This document shows positions 58,175 to 64,000 of a stretch of DNA of 64,000 nucleotides, one piece after another. Source of the DNA: Acidimicrobiales bacterium. GTDB lineage: Bacteria; Actinomycetota; Acidimicrobiia; Acidimicrobiales; VFJN01. Every line of letters starts with the position of its first letter. Position 1 is the first letter of the stretch. The notes under the pieces are model-generated. The model saw nothing but the letters and a program-made list of their open reading frames with translations, had not been told where the DNA came from and ran no database searches. The stretch lies in the NCBI GenBank assembly GCA_035316325.1, contig DATHJB010000118.1, forward strand, positions 1 through 64,000, read 5' to 3'. The position numbers and the translations under genes were made by a program.

Positions 58175-58186
58175 CGGGACGGGTGG

Positions 58187-59185
58187 TCAGCGGCTGAGTT
58201 GGGTGAGGCGGGCGACGAGGACCTCCATCACCAGGTTCTCGGGCCAGGCCTTGCCGCCGCGGATGTCGAGGTCGGCGGTGGCGAGCAGGTCGACGGCGCG
58301 GACGACGCGGTCGTGGCCCATCTTGCGGGCCTGGTTGAGCGCCTTGCGGGCCGGGAACGTGGAGCCCTTCATCCCGAGCAGCGCGGCGGCGTCCTTCTCC
58401 CCCGACACCGAGGCGCCGTCGAGCGCCAGCATCCGGGCGTACTGGCCGTGGAGCGTGGCCATGATCTGCAGCGGGTGGCGATCCCCGCCGTCGAGCATCC
58501 GGTGCAGCTTGCCGAGCGCCCCCGGGATGTCGCCCCGGTCGATCGCATCGCTCAGCTCCCACGGTGGGATGCCCCCCGCCTGGCCGAGGAACGGCTCGAT
58601 CTCGTCGATCCCCACACGGGCACCCGGGCCATAGCTGCCGACCAGCGTCTCCACGAGGCCCACCAGCCGCTGGGGATCGTCGCCCAGCCAGTCGACCAAC
58701 CGCTTCTGCGCCGGAGCGTCGATCTTCAGCCCGGACTTCGTCAGCTGCTCGGAGACCCACTCGGCGACCTTCCGGCCCGGGCTGGTGTCGATCTGCTCGC
58801 CCTTGCAGGCCTTCACGGCGTCGACCACCGACTTGGGGATGCGCCCGCCCGACCAGGCCAGCACCAGGAACGTGGTGGGTAGCGGGTCGGCCAGGTAGGC
58901 GACGAGCGGGGCGACTTGATCGGCCCGGGTGAAGACGTCGAGGTCGCGCCCCACGACGACCCGGCGGTCGGTGAGGAACGGCGGTGTCTGCGCCGCGTCG
59001 ACGAGGGCGTTGAGCGTCGGTGAGCCGGCGTCGGACGGCTGGTGCTGGGTCCGACCGACCTCCTCGACGGTCAGGCTGGCATCGCGGTCGCCCACCAGCG
59101 CGTGGATGACGTCGCGCACGGCGTCGCGGGCGATGACCTCGTCGCTGCCCTTCACGAGGTAGACGGGCGCCTCCTTGACGCTCAT
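58187..59185 (-). CDS. holA: DNA polymerase III delta subunit
   Basis: A 332-residue clamp-loader subunit. It has the AAA-like fold without a P-loop: PVYLVKGSDEVIARDAVRDV, FLTDRRVVVGRDLDVFT, TTFLVLAWSGGRIPKSVVDA and GDDPQRLVGLVETLVGS. The C-terminal domain has PLQIMATLHGQYARMLALDG and RKALNQARKMGHDRVVRAVD. ATG 59185 overlaps the stop of the gene before it by ATGA. The order comEA-comEC-(orphan)-holA is close to the usual competence-holA cluster. Confidence 0.92.
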   Translation of the reverse strand: MSVKEAPVYLVKGSDEVIARDAVRDVIHALVGDRDASLTVEEVGRTQHQPSDAGSPTLNALVDAAQTPPFLTDRRVVVGRDLDVFTRADQVAPLVAYLADPLPTTFLVLAWSGGRIPKSVVDAVKACKGEQIDTSPGRKVAEWVSEQLTKSGLKIDAPAQKRLVDWLGDDPQRLVGLVETLVGSYGPGARVGIDEIEPFLGQAGGIPPWELSDAIDRGDIPGALGKLHRMLDGGDRHPLQIMATLHGQYARMLALDGASVSGEKDAAALLGMKGSTFPARKALNQARKMGHDRVVRAVDLLATADLDIRGGKAWPENLVMEVLVARLTQLSR

Positions 59186-59763
59186 CGCCGGGCCTCCAGC
59201 AGGTGCGCCATGACCGCGACGACCCGGCGGGTGCGACGCACGTCGGTGGTCCGGACCAGCCGCACGCCGACCGCCAGCGCCAGCGACTCCTCCGACACGG
59301 CGTCGACCCGGTCGTACGCCGCCGTGTCGAGCGCCACCGGCACGGGCCCGACGCGATCGCGGCCCTCCTGCGCCGTGGTGACCAGGACTGCCACCTGCCA
59401 CTCGTCGTCGACCCCCTGTCCGGACTCGACCGCGTCGACGTCGGCGGCCGGAACGAGCAGGAGCCGAGCACCTGCCGACCAGGCCGCCCGGGCTGCCTCG
59501 GGCGAGGTGGCCTGCGCGGCGATGGGCAGCTCGCCGCTCGCCGCCGCCGGGCCCAGCAGCCGCGACTCCGCCGGGACCTCGACGACATCAGCGCCGGCCA
59601 GAGCGGCCGCCCGCACCCCCGCGAGCACCTCGGCCTCGCGGCCGAACCGGGGCGTGGGCACGACCGCGACGACCACCGCCCGGGTGGCGAGGTCGACGCT
59701 CCGGCTGCCCAGCTGGAGGCTGAGCGACACGTCGGGAAGCGGTGGCGCAGGAGAAACCGTCAT
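59182..59763 (-). CDS. orphan protein resembling part of a dihydropteroate synthase-like TIM barrel
   Basis: A 193-residue soluble protein between comEC and holA, overlapping holA by ATGA. The stretch AVVVAVVPTPRFGREAEVLA with AALAGADVVEVPAESRLLGP follows the order of the start of FolP (a beta strand, an acidic turn and the AGAD-I-D-GG segment). However, it lacks the NxTPDSF and GGEST catalytic motifs, and the barrel is too short. It also has an ARLLLVPAADVDAVES strand. A divergent or inactive barrel is my best description; no function is claimed. Confidence 0.65.
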   Translation of the reverse strand: MTVSPAPPLPDVSLSLQLGSRSVDLATRAVVVAVVPTPRFGREAEVLAGVRAAALAGADVVEVPAESRLLGPAAASGELPIAAQATSPEAARAAWSAGARLLLVPAADVDAVESGQGVDDEWQVAVLVTTAQEGRDRVGPVPVALDTAAYDRVDAVSEESLALAVGVRLVRTTDVRRTRRVVAVMAHLLEARR

Positions 59764-59794
59764 CGCTCGTGAAGGTACTGGCTCCCTATGACAG

Positions 59795-61261
59795 TCAAGG
59801 GCCCGCCGGAGCGACGTCGGGAGAAATTTCTCGGCGACGCGACCCGAACCGGCGGACGAGCAGCGCCACCACGGCGAACACGGCAACGATCCCCAGCTCC
59901 CGCCCGCCGATCCGCCCGAGCGGCCACCGGGCTCCGGCGACGGCCACCCGTTCGATCCACGCCAGCAGCGCCCGCGTCGGCAGGTGGAGCAGCACCGCGG
60001 CCCGACCGCCCAGCAGCCCGGCGAGGAGGCCCGCCACCAGGCCCCAGGCCATCACCGGACCGGCAGCCGGAGCGGCGAGCAGGTTCGTCAGCACCGAGGC
60101 GACCGCCACCGAACCGAAGGCGGAGATCAGGAGCGGCGCCACCGCCAGCTGAGCCGCCAGCGTGACTCCCAGCGGCGACCGCAGCCACCCGGGCCCGGGC
60201 AGGACCCGCTCGATCGGCCGGGCGGCGACCAGGATGCCCGCCGCTCCCGCCACCGAGAGCCGGAAGCCCAGGGACGTGACCAGCAGCGGGTCGCAGAGCA
60301 CCAACGCCGTGATCGCGGTGGCGAGGGCCCGGAGCCCCGACGTCGGCCGACCGACGGCGGCACCGTACGCCGCCACCGCCGCCATGCCGGTGGCACGCAA
60401 GACCGAGGGTTCGCCGCGGGTGACCAGGGCGAACGCCGCCAGCAGGCCCAGCGTGAGCAGCAGCCGGGGCGCCAGCCGCAACCGCCGTAGGACCGGTGCC
60501 GCGGCCGCCAGGACGAAGGCCACGTTCTGGCCTGATACGGCCGTCATGTGCGACAGGCCGGCCTCCCGGAACGCCAGGGTCAGGTCGGCGGGTTGGAAGC
60601 GGTCGTCGCCGATGACCAGCCCGAGGAACAGGCTCCGTTCACGAGGGCGCAGGGACTCGGCGCCGCGCTCCAACGCCCGGCGCACGTCGTTGGCGGCGTC
60701 GAAGACTCCGTGGCCGGGGCGCCATCCCATGACGAAGTCGACCTCCAGCCGCCCGGCCAGGTGCCGGTGCCGCAGCCGCCGTTCGAACGTGCCCGGCGGC
60801 CCGACCGTCCCGTCGACCACGACGATCTCACCGGCGAGCCGATCGTCCAGCGCCGCAGCGGCCGAGCTGAACGCGATCAGGGCGACCCGTTTGCCGCGGT
60901 AGCGAGCCTCCGCCCGCACACCACCCCGCGGCAGCGGCGCCGGATCGCTCACCAACGTCATCTCCGCCCGCACGCGCCCCTCCCCCGGCGGCACGAGCCC
61001 CGCCACGGCCCGCTGCCCCAACACCCCCGCCACGCCTGCAAGCCCGAAGCACACGCAAAGGCCCACCCCCACCCACCACCTCGCCCGACCCCCACGGGTA
61101 GCAGCCAGAGCCGTGAGAGTGAGCCCCACGCCGGACAGGACGGCGAGGGTGAGGGCTTGAGGGGGGAGCCAGCGTGGGGGTGTGGTGCCGAGCCAGGCGC
61201 CCGTTGCGGTGGAGATCGCGATCGCCATGGCCCAGCGGTCGGTGGAGGGGTGCAGGGTCAT
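59795..61261 (-). CDS. comEC: ComEC/Rec2-family DNA uptake channel, short form
   Basis: A 488-residue polytopic protein. It has an N-terminal membrane pair, a soluble OB-like DUF4131-type domain (about 90-190) and the Competence domain with RERSLFLGLVIGDDRFQPAD and LSHMTAVSGQNVAFVLAAAA. RGEPSVLRATGMAAVAAYGA is also characteristic. About ten membrane segments follow. The C-terminal metallo-beta-lactamase domain of long ComEC proteins is absent. The ATG at 61261 overlaps comEA by ATGA. With ComEA it would import single-stranded DNA. Confidence 0.92.
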   Translation of the reverse strand: MTLHPSTDRWAMAIAISTATGAWLGTTPPRWLPPQALTLAVLSGVGLTLTALAATRGGRARWWVGVGLCVCFGLAGVAGVLGQRAVAGLVPPGEGRVRAEMTLVSDPAPLPRGGVRAEARYRGKRVALIAFSSAAAALDDRLAGEIVVVDGTVGPPGTFERRLRHRHLAGRLEVDFVMGWRPGHGVFDAANDVRRALERGAESLRPRERSLFLGLVIGDDRFQPADLTLAFREAGLSHMTAVSGQNVAFVLAAAAPVLRRLRLAPRLLLTLGLLAAFALVTRGEPSVLRATGMAAVAAYGAAVGRPTSGLRALATAITALVLCDPLLVTSLGFRLSVAGAAGILVAARPIERVLPGPGWLRSPLGVTLAAQLAVAPLLISAFGSVAVASVLTNLLAAPAAGPVMAWGLVAGLLAGLLGGRAAVLLHLPTRALLAWIERVAVAGARWPLGRIGGRELGIVAVFAVVALLVRRFGSRRREISPDVAPAGP

Positions 61262-61959
61262 GGCGCGACCAGGGGGCGGAGGTCTTCGAGCTTGGACTGG
61301 CCTATGCCGCGGACGTCGAGGAGGTCTTCGACGGACGTGAAGTCACCGTGCGTCTCGCGGTGGTCGACGATGGCCTGGGCGATCGCCGGACCGACCCCCG
61401 GCAGTTCGTCGAGCTGGTCGACCGAGGCCGAGTTGAGGTGCACCGGCCCCGACGGCGCGGCCGGGTCACCGCTGCCGCCGACCGCCGGCGCCGCCTCGCC
61501 CACCGTCGGCACGTAGACCTGCTGGCCGTCGTCCAGCAGGGCAGCCAGGTTGACCCGGCCCACGTCGGCGTCCGGCACCGCCCCACCCGCGGCGTCGACC
61601 GCGTCGACCACCCGTGACCCCGACGGCAGGCGCTGCACTCCCGGCTTCGCCACCGCGCCGGCGACGTGGACGACCACCTCCTCCGCCACGTCGACCGTCG
61701 TGCCGGGCACGGCCGAGCCCGCCGAGCCCGCCGAGCCCGCCGAGCCGGATGTCGTCGTCGTCATCGGCAGCTCCATCTCGACCGGAGGCGGCGGTGCGTC
61801 GAGCAGCCGCCACCCCACCACCGACAGCACGACGACCGCCGCCCCACCCACCAGCAGCCGCGCCGGCGTCATGTCGAGCGATTCGGCGAACGACAGGAGC
61901 CGCTCGCGCCACGTCGTCGGGCGCGGCGGACGGGTCAGCTCGGGCGGGAGATCGGACAT
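61258..61959 (-). CDS. comEA: ComEA-family DNA-binding protein
   Basis: A 233-residue membrane-anchored DNA receptor. A cytoplasmic N-terminus is followed by one helix (about 35-54), a short linker with SAGSAGSAGSA, and an SLBB domain (VVVHVAGAVAKPGVQRLPSG, VNLAALLDDGQQVYVP). The C-terminal helix-hairpin-helix pair has LNSASVDQLDELPGVGPAIA and FTSVEDLLDVRGIGQSKLED. ATG 61959 follows GGAGGG. It is the first gene of the comEA-comEC-orphan-holA unit. Confidence 0.93.
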   Translation of the reverse strand: MSDLPPELTRPPRPTTWRERLLSFAESLDMTPARLLVGGAAVVVLSVVGWRLLDAPPPPVEMELPMTTTTSGSAGSAGSAGSAVPGTTVDVAEEVVVHVAGAVAKPGVQRLPSGSRVVDAVDAAGGAVPDADVGRVNLAALLDDGQQVYVPTVGEAAPAVGGSGDPAAPSGPVHLNSASVDQLDELPGVGPAIAQAIVDHRETHGDFTSVEDLLDVRGIGQSKLEDLRPLVAP

Positions 61960-62048
61960 CGCAGCCCTCCGGGCGCGCTGAAGCGATAGGGAGGGGGGAG
62001 GTCCGACAACCACGCTACTACATCGAAAGCATGGAAAACTGCCGAAAG

Positions 62049-62360
62049 CTACCGGTAGCGCAGATCAGGCCGCCGGGCCAACCACTCGGCCTCGACCTCG
62101 GACGGGATCCGTCGGTAGGCGCCCCAGTGGGGATAGCCGCGCAGCCGCCAGCGGACGTACGCACCCAGGTAGAACAACAGGAACCCGAACACGCCCTGCT
62201 CCCGCCACTGCCGCACGTGCTCCAGCTCGTGACGCAGCAGCCGGGCGTTGCCGACGCCCCGCTCGCGCATGAGGATCAGCGGCCCGAACGTCGTTGCGGC
62301 CGCGCCCGGAGCGGCCACTCCGACCAGCAACCAGTAGCCCTCGTGTCGTTCGAGCCGCAC
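62049..62360 (-). CDS. small HExxH-containing membrane-associated protein
   Basis: A 103-residue protein with a hydrophobic N-terminal stretch (YWLLVGVAAPGAAATTFGPL), then NARLLRHELEHVRQWREQG with a HExxH motif (44-48), a second hydrophobic piece (VFGFLLFYLGAYVRW) and a tail with SEVEAEWLARR. The acidic EAE about 40 residues on could give the third metal ligand, so a very small metallopeptidase is possible. Such short HExxH proteins occur widely without known function. GTG 62360 starts it. It ends upstream of comEA. Confidence 0.65.
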   Translation of the reverse strand: MRLERHEGYWLLVGVAAPGAAATTFGPLILMRERGVGNARLLRHELEHVRQWREQGVFGFLLFYLGAYVRWRLRGYPHWGAYRRIPSEVEAEWLARRPDLRYR

Positions 62361-62392
62361 GCCCCGTGTCTAGCGAGTCACGCGGCGTTATG

Positions 62393-63115
62393 TCAGAACA
62401 GGCGGGCGGTGAGCTGCTTGCGGTACTCGGCGGTGCGGGGGTCGTCGGGGCCCAGCACCTCGAGCAGGTCGACGAACTCCTGCCGCGCCTCGTCGTCGCC
62501 CTTGACCCGCTCGAGCAGGTCGTCGAGCTTGGCGGTGATCTCGCTGGGCGGATGCTCGTCGCTGACGCCCGTGCGCACCAGCGCCGCGACCCGCCGGGTC
62601 TCCGCCGTCTCGGGGATGCGGTCGAGCAGCGCCGTCGCCTCCTCCAGATCGCCCTCGTTCCGCCGGGCCGCCAGCTGCTCGGCCAGGGCGACGATGGCGT
62701 CGTGGTGGTCGGGCCGCAGGTCGAGCACGCTGCGCAGGGAGTCCTCGTCGCCGGCGTCCAGCAGCTCCTGCACCTTCTCGTCCTCGGCGCTCGGCAGCAG
62801 CCGTCCGACGAACTCGCGCACCACCGGCTCGCCCTGGGCGCCGATGAAACCGTCGACCACCTTGCCGCCCGACAGGGCGTACACGGCGGGGATGCCCTGC
62901 ACCCGGAACGCGGCCGACACCTGCGGGTTGTCGTCGGTGTTGACCTTCACGAGGACGACCTTGCCGTCGGTGTCGTCGATCACCTTCTCGAGGATCGGCC
63001 CGAGCTGTCGACAGGGCCCGCACCAGGGGGCCCAGAGGTCGACCACGACGGGGGTCGTCTCGGAACGCTCCAAAACGTCGGTCTGGAAGGTGGCATCGGT
63101 GACATCGAGGGCCAT
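62393..63115 (-). CDS. thioredoxin-domain protein with TPR-like tail (CnoX-like)
   Basis: A 240-residue protein. The thioredoxin domain (1-110) has DLWAPWCGPCRQLGPILEKV with an active CGPC (32-35) and the cis-Pro in VQGIPAVYAL. Residues about 115-240 are helical, with TPR-like repeats (EDEKVQELLDAGDEDSLRSV, then DAIVALAEQLAARRNEGDLEEATALL, named by its start). This is the CnoX/YbbN layout, a redox-linked chaperone or holdase. It is transcribed alone. The ATG is at 63115, divergent from the phosphotransferase gene. Confidence 0.88.
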   Translation of the reverse strand: MALDVTDATFQTDVLERSETTPVVVDLWAPWCGPCRQLGPILEKVIDDTDGKVVLVKVNTDDNPQVSAAFRVQGIPAVYALSGGKVVDGFIGAQGEPVVREFVGRLLPSAEDEKVQELLDAGDEDSLRSVLDLRPDHHDAIVALAEQLAARRNEGDLEEATALLDRIPETAETRRVAALVRTGVSDEHPPSEITAKLDDLLERVKGDDEARQEFVDLLEVLGPDDPRTAEYRKQLTARLF

Positions 63116-63232
63116 CGGGCCAGGCTACCGACGGCGGGCTACCGTGCCGATCGAATGACGAACTGAGCGCGCCGGCCCGGCGGCCGTGGCCCGAACGGCC
63201 CGCTGCCACCAGCACCGAGAGGGCATGACGAC

Positions 63233-64000
63233 GTGACTGACGAGACGACGATCACCGGCATCGACACCGACAACGTGACCGCCTGGTTCGAGGCGCACGC
63301 GCCCGGCGTCGAGCCGCCGCTGACCTTCGGGCTCGTCACCGGTGGGCGCTCGAACCTCACCTTCCGGGTGGAGGACCGCGCCGGTCACGCCTGGGTCCTG
63401 CGGCGCCCGCCGCTGGGCCACGTGCTGGCGACGGCGCACGACATGGGCCGCGAGCACAGCATCCAGAGCGCCCTGGCGGCGACGGACGTCCCGGTGCCCG
63501 GCATCGTCGGCCTGTGCCAGGACGAGGCGGTGAACGGGGCGCCCTTCTACGTCATGGACTTCGTCGAGGGCGCGGTCCTCCGCGACCGCACCAGCGGCGA
63601 GACGCTCGACCTGGCGGCCCGCGAGCACGCCGGCGACCAGATCGCCGAGGTGCTGGCCCGCATCCACGCGGTCGACGTCGACGCCGTCGGCCTCGGTGAC
63701 CTGGGCCGCAAGGAGGCCTACCTCGAACGGCAGCTGAAGCGCTGGCACCGCCAGTGGGAGCAGTCGAAGACCCGCGACCTGCCGGTGGTCGACCAGGTGC
63801 ACGCCGAGCTCACCGCCCGGGCACCCGAGCAGGGCCCGGCGACGATCGTCCACGGCGACTACCGGCTCGACAACTGCCTGGTCGGCAAGGACGGCACGAT
63901 CGAGGCCGTGCTCGACTGGGAGCTGTGCACCCTCGGCGATCCGCTCGCCGACGTCGGCCTGCTGCTCGTCTACTGGGCCGAGCCCGGCGACAAGCACGCG
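63233..64000 (+). CDS. aminoglycoside phosphotransferase-family protein, truncated by the window edge
   Basis: The frame is open from GTG 63233 to the end of the window (256 codons), so the C-terminus is missing. It has an N-lobe with TGGRSNLTFRVEDRAGHAWV and VLRRPPLGHVLATAHDM, then FYVMDFVEGAVLRDR. The catalytic loop is IVHGDYRLDNCLV (Asp and Asn) and the metal loop is AVLDWELCTLGDPLADVG. Proteins of this group often sit with acyl-CoA dehydrogenases and act on small metabolites rather than antibiotics. The next genes are unseen. The 117-base gap before it is divergent from the thioredoxin gene. Confidence 0.9.
   Translation, partial: MTDETTITGIDTDNVTAWFEAHAPGVEPPLTFGLVTGGRSNLTFRVEDRAGHAWVLRRPPLGHVLATAHDMGREHSIQSALAATDVPVPGIVGLCQDEAVNGAPFYVMDFVEGAVLRDRTSGETLDLAAREHAGDQIAEVLARIHAVDVDAVGLGDLGRKEAYLERQLKRWHRQWEQSKTRDLPVVDQVHAELTARAPEQGPATIVHGDYRLDNCLVGKDGTIEAVLDWELCTLGDPLADVGLLLVYWAEPGDKHA

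Noticed and set aside
61720-61750. Short tandem repeat in comEA as a possible repeat element
   Set aside because: It codes for a simple Ser-Ala-Gly linker (SAGSAGSAG) within a normal protein; no copies were seen elsewhere in the window.

Overview
The window is a dense, very GC-rich piece of an actinobacterial chromosome. The gene content fits the class Acidimicrobiia or a close relative: single-chain GlyRS with a zinc finger, AddAB-like recombination nuclease, BldD, tad pilus genes, a PrsW-type protein and frequent GTG starts. The class is an inference, because no rRNA is present. About 56 protein genes, one tRNA and several regulatory elements are supported. I saw no insertion sequence, prophage or CRISPR array.

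Layout. 0-2 kb: a small membrane protein, an ECF sigma factor with a coupled membrane protein, and tRNA-Asn. 2.1-6.2 kb: rpoD and dnaG overlapping by ATGA; dnaG carries a 289-residue intein inside its zinc finger. 6.3-17.5 kb: Tat-exported PhoD, a DUF4389 protein, TerC behind a yybP-ykoY (manganese) riboswitch, pyruvate phosphate dikinase, an ABC exporter (ATPase and two permeases) and an MMPL/RND pump. 17.6-20.8 kb: a PrsW-like membrane protease fused to a C-terminal nuclease-toxin domain, followed by an overlapping immunity gene. 20.8-27 kb: glyS, an RDD protein, recO, uppS, a YihY protein and a histidine phosphatase. 27-35.5 kb: AddB-like and AddA-like helicase-nuclease subunits and a DinG-type helicase. 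35.5-42.3 kb: a leftward tad/Flp pilus operon (SAF protein, TadZ/CpaE-like, TadA, TadB, TadC, pilin-like, TadE-like) that ends in era. 42.5-49.8 kb: an HTH protein, phoH, ybeY, a CorC-like protein fused in frame to a second TadE-like domain, a TadG-like protein, a pseudokinase and a LysM protein. 49.8-57.7 kb: fused AccD-AccA carboxyltransferase, hemW, bldD, rsmE, dnaJ, hrcA with a CIRCE operator, and lepA. 57.9-62 kb: rpsT, holA, a TIM-barrel-like orphan, comEC and comEA. 62-64 kb: a small HExxH protein, a thioredoxin-TPR protein and a phosphotransferase cut by the window edge.

Much of the window is the bacterial housekeeping supercluster (comEA-comEC-holA-rpsT-lepA-hemW-hrcA-dnaJ-rsmE-phoH-ybeY-corC-era-recO-uppS-glyS-dnaG-rpoD). 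Here it is spread out, partly inverted and interrupted by tad, toxin-immunity, exporter and recombination genes. The most unusual items are the PrsW-toxin/immunity pair, the dnaG intein, the CorC-TadE fusion and the pseudokinase-LysM pair beside the pilus genes.
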